Shown here in pieces: positions 20,385 to 28,817 of a stretch of DNA of 64,000 bases. The notes beneath the pieces were generated by a model that worked only from the letters and a program-made list of their open reading frames with translations, did not search any database and had not been told where the DNA came from. The DNA lies in assembly GCA_963781345.1 (NCBI GenBank), contig CAWAFQ010000005.1:310001-374000 (forward strand), given 5' to 3'. The stretch is from JBBRHQ01 sp963781345. Its GTDB lineage: Bacteria; Actinomycetota; Thermoleophilia; Solirubrobacterales; 70-9. The position numbers were made by a program, and so were the translations under genes. Position 1 is the stretch's first letter. Each line of letters begins with the position of its first letter.

Positions 20385-21405
20385 ATGCCCCCCGAAACAT
20401 CCACCCTCTCCGCGACCACACCGGACGTCCAGGCCTCGACCCCGGCGACCCAGGTCAGCCTCTCGCGGGTCGGCGTCACCGGGGTCGAGAAGGTGATCCG
20501 CGTCCAGGTCAACGGCACCGAGCACCTCTACTTCGCCGAGATGGAGTGCTTCGTCGACCTCAACCCGCAGCAGGCCGGCGTCCACATGTCGCGCTTCGAG
20601 GAGGTCGTCGGGGAGGCGATCAACGAGGTAGTCCTCAGCGAAGCCCCCTTCCACGCCGAGACCCTCGCCGCCCACATCGCCGAACGCATTCGCGAGAGCC
20701 AGCGCGGCCTGCGCTCGGAGGTCTCGGTCGCTGCCCGTTACCCGGAGACGGTCCCGGCGCCTGTCTCCGGCCAGCAGACGCAGGAGATCTACACCCTGTT
20801 CGGCACCGCGGTCTCCTCCGAGCGGGGCACCCGCACCCTCACCGGGGTCCAGGCCCAGGGAATGACCGCCTGCCCCTGCGCCCAGGAGATGGTCGCCGGC
20901 GTCGCCCGCGAACGCCTGGCCCAGCGGGGCTTCGACGACGAGCAGATCTGCAGACGCCCTCGAGGCGGTCCCGATCGCGACCCACAACCAGCGCGGCATC
21001 GGCACCCTCTGGGTCGGTTGCCCGGAGGGCTGCGAGGCCGACATCGACGCCCGCGAGCTGTTGCGGATCGTCGAGCAGTCGATGAGCTCCGAGATCTACG
21101 AGCTGATGAAGCGCCCGGACGAGCTGGCCGTTGTCGAGAAGGCCCACTCGCAGCCGCGCTTCGTCGAGGACTGCGTCAGGGAGATGATCCGGCGGGTGGT
21201 CGAGGTGCATCCCGACCTCGACCCCGGCGCCTTCGTCATGGCCCGCCAGGAGAACCTGGAGACGATCCACCGCCACAACGTCGTCGCCGAGCGCTACGGC
21301 TCGCTCGAGGACCTGCGCTCGGAGCTGGCCAGCGGCGAGCACCAGCGCCACCACCTGACCATGCGCGAGTGGCTGGAGGCGCCGATCTGCGGGGGCCCCG
21401 CCTAG
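20385..21405 (+). pseudogene. folE2: GTP cyclohydrolase FolE2/MptA family, frameshifted
   Basis: A type IB GTP cyclohydrolase, which opens the GTP ring as the first step of folate (or, in archaea, methanopterin) synthesis. Visible motifs are VSLSRVGVTGVEKVI, FVDLNPQQAGVHMSRFEEVV, MTACPCAQEMV (active-site Cys) and, after a frame change, IATHNQRGIGTLWVGC and HRHNVVAERYGSLEDLR. An extra T near 20,949 (GATCTGCAGAC where GATCGCAGAC restores the frame) splits it. I start at ATG 20385 (MPPETSTLS), which has AGGAG just upstream. It is divergent from the sigma factor gene. Confidence 0.88.
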
Positions 21406-21443
21406 GGGTTGCCCTGTGCCAGCCCCTCCGGCGCCGCTCCTGA

Positions 21444-22010
21444 TCAGGAGCGCTGAACGCCGGAGCCGCGCGCTGCCTGTGCCTCCTCGATCCGCTTGCG
21501 CAGCCCGAAGAAGTAGTCGAAGCCGCTGATCAGGGTTGCGGCGACCGCGAGATAGACGAGGACGTCCACCCACAGGGGCGAGGGGTCGAAGGCGATCAGG
21601 GCGAACACGGCCGCGATCTGCAGCACCGTCTTCACCTTTCCCATCCAGCTGGCCGAGATCACTATGCCGCGGTCGGCCGCCACCGCGCGCAGTGCCGTGA
21701 CCGCGAACTCGCGGGCGATGATCACCATCGCGACCCAGGCGGCGAGGCGGCCGAGCGAGACCAGGGAGACGAGGGCGGCGGTGATCAGCAGCTTGTCGGC
21801 CACCGGGTCCATCAGCTTGCCGAAGGTCGTGATCGACCCCCGCGAGCGGGCGATGTAGCCGTCGAGCCCGTCAGTCAGCGCAGCCAGGGCGAAGACGCCG
21901 GCGGCGAGCGTGTCCCCGTTGGGCGTCTCCCCCAGCAGCGCCACGACGACGACCGGCACCGCCAGGATGCGCAGCATCGTCAGGACGTTGGGGATATTTA
22001 GCGGGAACAC
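21444..22010 (-). CDS. pgsA: CDP-diacylglycerol-glycerol-3-phosphate 3-phosphatidyltransferase
   Basis: A CDP-alcohol phosphatidyltransferase of 188 residues that makes phosphatidylglycerol phosphate at the membrane. It opens NIPNVLTMLRILAVP, typical of PgsA. The catalytic signature DGLDGYIARSRGSITTFGKL, then MDPVADK, contains the conserved Asp residues and Gly/Arg of the family. About five to six membrane helices are apparent. It follows the MMPL gene by 12 bases on the same strand. Confidence 0.93.
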   Translation of the reverse strand: MFPLNIPNVLTMLRILAVPVVVVALLGETPNGDTLAAGVFALAALTDGLDGYIARSRGSITTFGKLMDPVADKLLITAALVSLVSLGRLAAWVAMVIIAREFAVTALRAVAADRGIVISASWMGKVKTVLQIAAVFALIAFDPSPLWVDVLVYLAVAATLISGFDYFFGLRKRIEEAQAARGSGVQRS

Positions 22011-22022
22011 CTTGCCCTCCCC

Positions 22023-24419
22023 TCAGCCCTGCCCCGCCGGTTCCCGGGCCTCGCGGGCCGCGGCGTCGCGCCTGGCGAAGTAGTCCTCGCCCTCGATGCT
22101 GATCCGGGGGACGACCCTGTCCAGCGCCGGCGGCAGCCACCAGGCGCGGTCGCCGAGCAGGACCATCAGCGCCGGCACCAGCAGGCAGCGGACGATGGTG
22201 GCGTCGATCGCGATCGCGACCGCGAGGCCGACCCCGAACTCCTTGACCACGGGGTTGCCGTTGAGGACGAAGCTGCTGAAGACGAAGACCATTATCAGCG
22301 CCGCCGAGGTGATCACCCGGCCGGTGTTGGCGAGGCCCTCGATCACCGCCCGCTTGGCGTCGCCATGCTCGGCGTAGTGCTCGCGGATCTGGGTCAGGAG
22401 GAAGACCTCGTAGTCCATCGAGAGGCCGAATAGGATCGCGAACATCAGCAGGGGCACGTAGCTGACGATCGGGATCGAGTGGTCGAGCCCGATCAACGAC
22501 GCCCCCCAGCCCTTCTGGAAGACGGCGGTCACGATCCCGTAGGCGGCGGCCACCGAGAGCAGGTTCATGAAGGCGGCCTTCAACGGCACGAAGATCGAGC
22601 GGAAGGCGAAGAAGAGGACGATGAAACTGAGGCCGACGACGATCAGGATCATCAGCGGCAGCTGGTCCGAGATCTCGTTGGCGAGATCGATATAGCCGGC
22701 GGTCTGGCCGCCGACATAGGCGGTCAGATCGGTGCCCGCCAGCGCCTGCGGGATCACCGTCTCACGGAGGTTGTTGACAAGGTCCACGGTGGCGTCGGCC
22801 GAGGGCGAGGATTTCGAGATCGCGGTGAACACCGCCGCCGTACCCTTCTTGTCGAGGCTCGCTGCAGAGACGGCCTCGACGTCGGGCTGCTTCGAGATGT
22901 CCTTCTGCAGGGTCGTCAGCCGCGGGTCGGTGGCCGGATCCTCGGCCTGCTTGCGCTGCTGGTCCAGCTTCTGCTGCTGCGCCGCCGTTTCCTGGTCGGC
23001 CTGCTGCTCGGCCTCTGAGGGCGACAGTCCCGCCGCCTCCCCCTCGGCGGCGATTTGCTGCTTCTGGGCATCGAGCTTCTGCTGGGAGGAGTTGACCTCG
23101 TCTAGGTTCTTCTGGTCGGGCTCGGCGGGTGTCCCGAATTTGACCGCGATCAGCAGCGGCCCGTTGTAGCCCTCGCCGAACCCGGTGGAGAGGCCGTCAT
23201 AGGATTGGCGCGCGGTGGTCGAGGTCGGCAGGGCGCTGTTGTCCTGCTGGCCCAGCTCGAGGTCGCGGATCGGAAGGGCCAGGACGACCAGGATCGCACC
23301 GGCGACGATCGCCGAGGGGAGCGGCCGGCCGGCGACCCATCGCGCCCACCGCTCCCAACCGTGGGGCTCGGTGTCGTCGGGGTGGCTGCCCCCCAGCTGG
23401 ACCCGGAGCGAGTTGATGTGCGGTCCCAGCGCCCCCAGCATCGCCGGCAGCAGGGTGACCGCGGCCACCACCGCGACCAAGACCGCGACCGCCGCGGTCA
23501 GGCCGAGCGCGGTCACCAGCGGAATCCCGGCGACGAACAACGAGCAGAGCGCGATCATCACGGTGAAGCCGGCAAAGACGACCGCACCGCCCGCGGTGGC
23601 GGTTGCCCGTGCCACCGACTCCATCATCTCCATCCCGTCACGCAACTGCAGCTTGTGGCGGGTGACGATGAACAGCGCGTAGTCGATGCCGACGCCGAGG
23701 CCGATCATCGTCGCCAGCGTCGAGGCCACGCTCGGCACCTCCATCACGTTCTCGAGCAGGCGAATGATCGAGAGGGCACAGGCGAGCCCGAGCACCGCCG
23801 AGATGATCGGCATCGCCATCGCGGTCGCCGTGCCGAAGGCGAAGAGAAGAATGATCACCGCGGCCGTGAGCCCGATCGCCTCACTGATCTCGGTCGACGG
23901 CTTCGACAGCTGCTGGCCGACGTAACCGCCGACCGAGACCTCGATCCCGGCCGCCTCGGCCGGATTGGCGGCGTCGAGGACCGCCTGCGCCTCCTCCTCG
24001 TCGAGGTCCCCGGGGCCGACGTCGAGCGTCACCGGGATGTAGCCGATCTCCTCGTCCTTTGAGAGGAAGTCCGACCCGGCGGCCGACAGAGGGCTGACCG
24101 CGCTGTTGACGTCGGGGTCCTTGTTCAGGTTGGCGACCGTCTGCGAGACCGCCTTGCTGTTGGCGGCGTCGGTGAGCTTGCCGCTGGTCGCTTCCAGCAC
24201 CAGTGGGTTGCTGCCGTAGGCCTGGTCGGGCAGCTTGTCCTCGAGCAGGTTGGTGGCCGCAGTCGACCCCGTCCCCGGAAGGGTGAGGTTGTCGTTGGTC
24301 TTGTCCCCCGAAGCCTGTCCGAGCAGTACCAGCGCCACCGCCGCGACCACCCACAGAGCGATCACCGGATAGTGGTGCCGCGAGCAGAACCGCCCGACGG
24401 CGTACAGGGGGCCGGTCAC
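22023..24419 (-). CDS. MMPL-family RND transporter
   Basis: A 798-residue inner-membrane transporter of the MMPL/RND superfamily, the family that exports lipids and other hydrophobic molecules in actinobacteria. It has two repeats: an N-terminal helix, a ~130-residue exterior loop, and a five-helix MMPL block with GVGIDYALFIVTRHKL. A second exterior loop carries a Gln/Glu-rich coiled-coil segment at residues ~425-500. The second MMPL block has FGLSMDYEVFLLTQIREHYA and the Asp-Tyr proton-relay motif. The start is GTG at 24419. Its substrate is unknown. It lies between tatA and pgsA in one probable operon. Confidence 0.92.
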   Translation of the reverse strand: MTGPLYAVGRFCSRHHYPVIALWVVAAVALVLLGQASGDKTNDNLTLPGTGSTAATNLLEDKLPDQAYGSNPLVLEATSGKLTDAANSKAVSQTVANLNKDPDVNSAVSPLSAAGSDFLSKDEEIGYIPVTLDVGPGDLDEEEAQAVLDAANPAEAAGIEVSVGGYVGQQLSKPSTEISEAIGLTAAVIILLFAFGTATAMAMPIISAVLGLACALSIIRLLENVMEVPSVASTLATMIGLGVGIDYALFIVTRHKLQLRDGMEMMESVARATATAGGAVVFAGFTVMIALCSLFVAGIPLVTALGLTAAVAVLVAVVAAVTLLPAMLGALGPHINSLRVQLGGSHPDDTEPHGWERWARWVAGRPLPSAIVAGAILVVLALPIRDLELGQQDNSALPTSTTARQSYDGLSTGFGEGYNGPLLIAVKFGTPAEPDQKNLDEVNSSQQKLDAQKQQIAAEGEAAGLSPSEAEQQADQETAAQQQKLDQQRKQAEDPATDPRLTTLQKDISKQPDVEAVSAASLDKKGTAAVFTAISKSSPSADATVDLVNNLRETVIPQALAGTDLTAYVGGQTAGYIDLANEISDQLPLMILIVVGLSFIVLFFAFRSIFVPLKAAFMNLLSVAAAYGIVTAVFQKGWGASLIGLDHSIPIVSYVPLLMFAILFGLSMDYEVFLLTQIREHYAEHGDAKRAVIEGLANTGRVITSAALIMVFVFSSFVLNGNPVVKEFGVGLAVAIAIDATIVRCLLVPALMVLLGDRAWWLPPALDRVVPRISIEGEDYFARRDAAAREAREPAGQG

Positions 24420-24462
24420 GGGAGGTCTAGGTTAACCCCTCGTCCAGCGCCGAGAAAGCAGC

Positions 24463-24645
24463 TCAGGACTCGGACTTCTCCGAGTCCTGGACGGCGGTCG
24501 GGTCGGCGCCGCTGACGGTGTCCTTGAAGCCGCGGATCCCCTTGCCGAGGGAGCGGCCGACGTCCGGCAGCTTCTTCGGGCCGAGGACGAGCAGGGCGAC
24601 GATCAGGACGATCAGTACTTCCATCGGTCCGATGTTGGGAATCAC
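24463..24645 (-). CDS. tatA: Sec-independent protein translocase TatA
   Basis: A 60-residue TatA/E-type twin-arginine translocase subunit. One membrane helix (MEVLIVLIVALLVLG) is followed by the diagnostic hinge GPKKLPDVGRSLGKGIRGFK and a short acidic tail. I chose GTG at 24645 (VIPNIGPMEVL) because AAAGGA lies seven bases upstream; ATG at 24624 is the alternative. It lies 71 bases after two genes whose products have twin-arginine signals. Confidence 0.93.
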   Translation of the reverse strand: MIPNIGPMEVLIVLIVALLVLGPKKLPDVGRSLGKGIRGFKDTVSGADPTAVQDSEKSES

Positions 24646-24716
24646 GATCCGGTCCTTTCGATGACTTGACCACCCCAACCGTAGCGTGGATCGCCGGGTG
24701 GCTCGTCTTCTGGTGT

Positions 24717-25376
24717 TCAGCGTGCCGGTGCTGAAACCCTTCCGGCGGCGCCCGGTTTCGGCGCTGGGGACAAACCGGCCTCGAACGCCGCCGGCACCGA
24801 GTCCGCCGGGCGGGCGCCGAGCGCCTGGCGCAATACGACCAGGTGCTGGCCCTCGTTCAGCATGATCTCGGTCGCCGTCCTCAGCAGCTCCGGGCTCTCC
24901 AGCTTGCGGTGCGCCTGGTCGTAGGCAACCACCAGCATGTTCTCCAACCCGATCGCGAATTCGAGGAAGTCGGCCTGGTTGCGGATCGCGCCCAACCCCT
25001 CGACGTCGGCGACCGTGGGCGGCTCCGGCACGGTTCCGCCGAGCTTGCGAAGCGCCCTGCCGAGCGCGTCGGCGTGCTCGCGCTCCTGCTCGCGGAGCAA
25101 CCTCGCTGCGTCGGCCACCGGCTTCTCGAGCAGGCCGCTGCCGTAGCCGGTCGCGTAGGCGAGCACGGCGGTCTGCTCGACCGCGATCGCGCTCTCCAGG
25201 ACCGAGATGTCGTCCTCCGTGTCGGCGAAGGCGGTGCCGACCCGCAGCAGCGTGGGTATGGCGGAGGCCGCGGCCACCGCACCGGCGCCAATCAGGCCGC
25301 GGCGGACGGCGTCGCGGCGGGTTGCCTCGTTGGGGGGGATGCCGCCGGTGGAGGCTTCGCCGTCTGTCACGGTCAC
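24717..25376 (-). CDS. Tat-exported ferritin-like protein (first)
   Basis: A 219-residue ferritin-like four-helix protein. The N-terminus has a twin-arginine-like signal (TRRDAVRRGLIGAG, then a hydrophobic stretch to TAFA). Helices carry the metal-ligand pattern: AIAVEQTAVLAY, REQEREHADAL (ExxH), IGLENMLVVAYDQ and MLNEGQHLVVL (ExxH). The C-terminus is Pro/Ala-rich. The protein would be exported folded and metal-loaded. Its start overlaps the preceding ferritin-like gene by four bases, and tatA follows. Confidence 0.85.
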   Translation of the reverse strand: MTVTDGEASTGGIPPNEATRRDAVRRGLIGAGAVAAASAIPTLLRVGTAFADTEDDISVLESAIAVEQTAVLAYATGYGSGLLEKPVADAARLLREQEREHADALGRALRKLGGTVPEPPTVADVEGLGAIRNQADFLEFAIGLENMLVVAYDQAHRKLESPELLRTATEIMLNEGQHLVVLRQALGARPADSVPAAFEAGLSPAPKPGAAGRVSAPAR

Positions 25377-26023
25377 GGCCGCAGCGCTGACGCCGTCGTC
25401 CCGGCCCGGAGCCCGGCCTGGGAGAGGGCGCCGGGGTCACCGGCGACGAAGGCATCGGGAGCCTGGGGGCGCCCAAGCTCTCCCGCCAGCACCGCCAGGT
25501 GCTCGGCCTCGTCGGCGGCAATCTCGGCGGCGGTCGCGCGCAGGTCGCTCCTCGAGAGCCTCGGGATGGCCTCGACATAGGCGGCGATGAGGACGTTCTC
25601 GAGGTCGGCGGCGAAGGCGAGCGCCTCGCGCGGGCTCTTCATCCGCGGGTAGTCGAGCGGCAGCGACCTGGCGCCCGCGTTCCCGCCCCGCAGCTTGATC
25701 GCCCTGGCGAGCGCGTCGGCGTGCTCCTGCTCCTGGGTGAGGAAGGTTCGGAAGGTGGCCAGATCCCCTCCGTCGAGCGGCTTCGTGGCGCGCCAGTAGG
25801 CCTCGACCGCGGTCAGCTCGAGGGCGAGGGCGTGGCCGAGCAGGGCGAGATCGGTGTCCTGGTCGGAGACGGCGCCGCCGTCACCGCTCCCGCAGGCGGA
25901 GATGAAGGCAGCGGAGCCGGCGCCGATGACCAGGCCGCTACCGGTCAGGAAGCCGCGGCGCGAGACCGGGTCGCCGATGATCTGCGCTGGAACGTTTCTT
26001 TGCCTTCCACCAGGGACCGTCAT
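25373..26023 (-). CDS. Tat-exported ferritin-like lipoprotein (second)
   Basis: A 216-residue paralogue of the following gene. The signal SRRGFLTGSGLVIGAGSAAF is a textbook twin-arginine peptide, and ISACGSG is a lipobox, so the protein is probably a membrane-anchored lipoprotein outside the cell. Ferritin-like helices with LALELTAVEAYW, LTQEQEHADALA, AADLENVLIAAYVE and AADEAEHLAVL follow. I start at ATG 26023 (MTVPGGRQR); the longer frame to 26251 is only the shadow of the divergent glycosylase gene. The ATG shares the palindrome CATG with the start of that gene. Confidence 0.85.
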   Translation of the reverse strand: MTVPGGRQRNVPAQIIGDPVSRRGFLTGSGLVIGAGSAAFISACGSGDGGAVSDQDTDLALLGHALALELTAVEAYWRATKPLDGGDLATFRTFLTQEQEHADALARAIKLRGGNAGARSLPLDYPRMKSPREALAFAADLENVLIAAYVEAIPRLSRSDLRATAAEIAADEAEHLAVLAGELGRPQAPDAFVAGDPGALSQAGLRAGTTASALRP

Positions 26024-26736
26024 GCCAGGATCATCCCCGACAACCGAATCCGAGAGGCTCGCCCAGCTGCAAGTGCTGGCCGCCGAGGTGCATGAGTGCC
26101 GCCGATGCCCGCGGCTGGTGGAGTGGCGCCAGGCGCTGCGCCGCCGATCCTCCCCGCCGCTTCGCCGGGGAGGTTTACTGGGCGAGGCCCCTGGAGGGGT
26201 TCGGCGACCCCGGCGCCAGGGTCCTCGTCCTGGGCCTGGCGCCGGCGGCACACGGCGGCAACCGCACCGGGCGCTTCTTCACCGGCGATCGCTCCGGCGA
26301 CTGGCTGTTCGCAGCCATGCACCGGGCCGGCTACGCCAACCGGGCCCTCTCCGAGCGCCGCGACGACGGGCTGCGCCTGCGCGACGCCTACGTCACCGCG
26401 GTCAACCGCTGCCCGCCGCCGCAGAACCGCCCGACCACCGCGGAGCGCGACAACTGCCTCCCCTATCTCGGGCGCGAGCTCGATCTGCTGGCCAGGGCGC
26501 GGGTGATCGTCGCCCTCGGCAGCTTCGCCTGGGACGGCGTGCTGCGGGCGGTCAGGGCGGCAGGCGGCGAGATTCCGCGTCCAAAGCCGCGCTTCGGGCA
26601 CGGGGCCGAGGCGAAGGCGGGACGCTGGACGCTGCTCGGCTGCTACCACCCGAGCCAGCAGAACACCTTCACCGGGCGCCTGACCGAGGAGATGCTCGAC
26701 GCCGTCTTCGCCCGGGCGCGAGAGCTCGCCGGATAG
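26022..26736 (+). pseudogene. Uracil-DNA glycosylase, type 5-like (UdgB), frameshifted
   Basis: A uracil-DNA glycosylase superfamily protein of ~238 residues. The N-terminus MPGSSPTTESERLAQLQVLA with ECRRCPRLVEWR supplies part of the Cys set. The catalytic region LGLAPAAHGGNRTGRFFTGD, then RSGDWLFAAMHRAGYA, and the C-terminal HPSQQNTFTGRLT motif are in another frame. One extra C in the CGCCGCCGAT stretch near 26,147 explains the shift. AGGGA lies five bases before ATG 26022. The fourth ligand of a possible iron-sulfur cluster is harder to place (CPPPQNRPT is one candidate). Confidence 0.85.
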
Positions 26737-26748
26737 GGTGGCGCAGCG

Positions 26749-27132
26749 ATGAAGCCGGCTTTCAGATCACTCGCGGTGGCGCTCGCCGCAGCCGCGCTGA
26801 TTGCCGGCTGCGGCTCCTCGGGCAACGACACGACGAGCGCGCCTGAGCCAATCAAGCGCGCCGGCGCCTCTGGGGCGCCGATCGGGTCCTCGGTGAAGAG
26901 GTGCCCGACGGCCGGGGTCCTGACCGGGCTTCGGGTGAGCGGGGTGGGTTGCGAGGCGGGAGTTGCGGTGATGTCCTCGTGGAACTTCCCCCGCTGCCGC
27001 CCGGCGAAGGGCGAGTCGCGCTCCGCCTGCAGCGTGCGCCGCTATCGCTGCCTATCGGTCAGGACCGACCGCGGCACCGCGGTCAACTGCTCCCGCCCCG
27101 GGCGCTCGATCTCCTTCCTGTGGAAGCCGTGA
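26749..27132 (+). CDS. Small secreted lipoprotein of unknown function
   Basis: A 127-residue protein with a lipoprotein signal (MKPAFRSLAVALAAAALIAG then Cys-19 in IAGCGSSG). After a short linker comes a ~75-residue domain with six Cys residues (KRCPTAGVLTG, GVGCEAGVAVMSSWNFPRC, SACSVRRYRCLSV, AVNCSRPG). These could form three disulfides. I do not recognise the family. Its stop overlaps the thioesterase GTG by four bases, so the two are probably translated together. Confidence 0.75.
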   Translation: MKPAFRSLAVALAAAALIAGCGSSGNDTTSAPEPIKRAGASGAPIGSSVKRCPTAGVLTGLRVSGVGCEAGVAVMSSWNFPRCRPAKGESRSACSVRRYRCLSVRTDRGTAVNCSRPGRSISFLWKP

Positions 27133-27644
27133 GCATCGACCCCCGCCCCGCCTCGGCCTCGGAGTCGCTGCTTGTCAAGTGGATGGGGATCACCGACGCC
27201 AACTCGGCCGGCTTCGTCCACGGCGGGATGGTGATGAAGCTCTGCGACGAGGCCGCCGGGATCGCAGCGCTCCGCCACTGCGGCGTGCGGATCGTGACCG
27301 CGGCAATGGACCGGATGACCTTCCTGCACCCGGTCAACGTCGGCGAGCTGGTCACCTGCCGGGCCAAGGTCAACGCCGCCTGGCGGACCTCGATGGAGGT
27401 TGGCGTCCGGGTCGAGGCCGAGAACGCCCGCACCGGCGAAACGCATCACACCTCGACCGCCTACCTGACCATGGTCGCCCTCGACGAGGAGGGGCGGCCG
27501 AGCCCGGTGCCGCGGCTGCTGGCCGAGACGCCGGACGAGCTCCGCCGCCAGAAGGAGGCGGAGCTGCGTCGCGCCAACCGGCTCGCCGAGCGGGACGAGA
27601 TCATCGCCGGGCGGCGATGGATGAGCGGCTCGCTGAACGATTGA
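27129..27644 (+). CDS. Acyl-CoA thioesterase, hotdog fold
   Basis: A 171-residue cytosolic hotdog-fold thioesterase of the YciA/BACH type that hydrolyses acyl-CoA to free acid and CoA. Motifs are WMGITDANSAGFVHGGMVMK, LCDEAAGIAALRHCG (acidic catalytic residue) and DRMTFLHPVNVGELVTCRAK. The C-terminal ~35 residues form a charged helix. GTG at 27129 overlaps the lipoprotein stop (GTGA), which supports this start. Confidence 0.9.
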   Translation: MSIDPRPASASESLLVKWMGITDANSAGFVHGGMVMKLCDEAAGIAALRHCGVRIVTAAMDRMTFLHPVNVGELVTCRAKVNAAWRTSMEVGVRVEAENARTGETHHTSTAYLTMVALDEEGRPSPVPRLLAETPDELRRQKEAELRRANRLAERDEIIAGRRWMSGSLND

Positions 27645-27694
27645 CGCACCCAGAGGTGGTCAGAACCCTTCAGCGAGCGGTCGGTCCAAGCCGT

Positions 27695-28384
27695 TCAGCG
27701 AACGCCGGCGCGGTGGGCGATGCGGTCGCTGGGGTCGAAGAAGAGCAGCAGCCAAATGAACGGCGCGATGTGGGGGTCGACCGCCGCAACCGGGATCGAG
27801 ACGAGGAAGACGGCGCAGGCCCAGAGGCCGCCGTTGCGGTTGGATCGGATCTCCTCAGAGCGACCTTCGGCGGTGAGGCCGGCGCGGACCGCGTAGGTGG
27901 TCATCAGGGCACCGGTCAGCGTCACCAGTGCGAGATTCGACGCGTAGACGATCACGCCGGCGGCGTCGTCGCCGTACTCGCCGAGCACCTGGCTCGAGAA
28001 GGGGATAGCGACCATCCAGAAGAGATAGACGAGGTTGATCGTCATCAGGCGACTGTCGAAGCCGGTCACTTCGGTGAAGAAGCGATGGTGGATGACCCAG
28101 AAGCGACCGATCACGGCGAAGCTGATCGCAAAGGCGTAAAGGTCCCCGTTCTGATGGAAGATCTCGTGCCAGAGCTGGCTATTGGACGTGACGCCATGGG
28201 GCACCTCGATCTGCAGCACGAGAAGGGTGATGGCGATCGCGAAGACGCCGTCGCTGAAGGCGACGATCCGCGAGAACTCGAGCTCGTGCTCGTCGCGCTT
28301 GCGCTGGGGGATGCCGCGGCCCGCCATCCCTGGATCATCGACGCCGGCCTCGACGGAACCGGCGCGACGCCCGCCCGCCCCCAC
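27695..28384 (-). CDS. TMEM175-like (DUF1211) membrane protein, putative potassium channel
   Basis: A membrane protein of up to 229 residues. The family signature FSDGVFAIAITLLVLQIEVP (FSDGVFAI plus the pore-lining helix) is near residue 40. Five further helices follow, with RFWVIHHRFFTEV and NLVYLFWMVAIPFSSQVLGE. Prokaryotic TMEM175 proteins are potassium-permeable channels. The start is uncertain: GTG 28384 is the longest form and ATG 28327 (MAGRGIPQRK) is a reasonable alternative, neither with a strong ribosome-binding site. Confidence 0.88.
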   Translation of the reverse strand: MGAGGRRAGSVEAGVDDPGMAGRGIPQRKRDEHELEFSRIVAFSDGVFAIAITLLVLQIEVPHGVTSNSQLWHEIFHQNGDLYAFAISFAVIGRFWVIHHRFFTEVTGFDSRLMTINLVYLFWMVAIPFSSQVLGEYGDDAAGVIVYASNLALVTLTGALMTTYAVRAGLTAEGRSEEIRSNRNGGLWACAVFLVSIPVAAVDPHIAPFIWLLLFFDPSDRIAHRAGVR

Positions 28385-28401
28385 CTACAATGCCGGAGCC
28401 C

Positions 28402-28474
28402 GCCGACGTAGCTCAGCTGGTAGAGCACTTCACTCGTAATGAAGGGGTCCCCGGTTCGAGTCCGGGCGTCGGCT
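28402..28474 (+). tRNA. tRNA-Thr (anticodon CGT)
   Basis: A 73-base tRNA. The acceptor stem pairs GCCGACG with CGTCGGC, discriminator T. The D arm is GCTCAGCTGGTAGAGC, the anticodon loop CTCGTAA sits on CTTCA/TGAAG, and the T arm is CGGTTCGAGTCCG. TACAAT at 28386-28391 is a good -10. Its 3' half is repeated perfectly at 29369-29411, so the gene was evidently an integration target. Confidence 0.97.
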
Positions 28475-28475
28475 T
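28433..28475 (+). repeat. Left 43-bp direct repeat (3' half of tRNA-Thr)
   Basis: From the anticodon loop to one base past the tRNA 3' end, 43 bases are identical to 29369-29411, with an offset of exactly 936 bases. This is the classical attachment-site position of tyrosine integrases in tRNA genes. Confidence 0.93.
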
Positions 28476-28534
28476 TATGAGCACCTACCTTCCTGTCGGC
28501 GCTTCGGGCTGCGTGCGTCACCATCGACGGTACT

Positions 28535-28551
28535 CTGATTTATCTGATATT
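28535..28551 (+). promoter_or_regulatory. Candidate promoter/operator of the toxin-antitoxin pair
   Basis: The AT-rich stretch CTGATTTATCTGATATT lies just before the antitoxin ATG (28560). It contains two CTGAT repeats and the palindrome TATC-T-GATA (28541-28549). GATATT (28546-28551) is a plausible -10. Antitoxins of this family usually bind such palindromes to repress their own operon. Confidence 0.4.
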
Positions 28552-28559
28552 CTTCGGAC

Positions 28560-28817
28560 ATGACCCGCATGAGCGCAACCGAGGCTGCGAGGAGCTTCTC
28601 CGAGGTTCTCAACCGGGTAAGCGCCGGCGAGGAAGTCGAGGTGACCCGAAGTGGGGCAGCGGTCGCCGTGATCGCACCGCCGAAGGTGCACCTGCTTTCG
28701 GCGGATCGTTTCCGTGAGCTGATTGCGAATGCGCCGGGGCCCGACGAGAAGTTTGCCGGGGATCTCCGCGAGCTGCGCGCTGCCGCCGGGCCACCGGGCG
28801 AGCCGTGGCCCTCCTGA
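28560..28817 (+). CDS. Antitoxin, Phd/YefM family
   Basis: An 85-residue type II antitoxin. The N-terminal Phd/YefM fold is clear: MSATEAARSFSEVLNRVSAG, then EEVEVTRSGAAVAVIAPP. The C-terminal ~35 residues are the expected toxin-wrapping tail. ATG at 28560 or 28569 could be the start. It overlaps the PIN toxin gene by 13 bases, the usual coupled arrangement. Confidence 0.92.
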   Translation: MTRMSATEAARSFSEVLNRVSAGEEVEVTRSGAAVAVIAPPKVHLLSADRFRELIANAPGPDEKFAGDLRELRAAAGPPGEPWPS

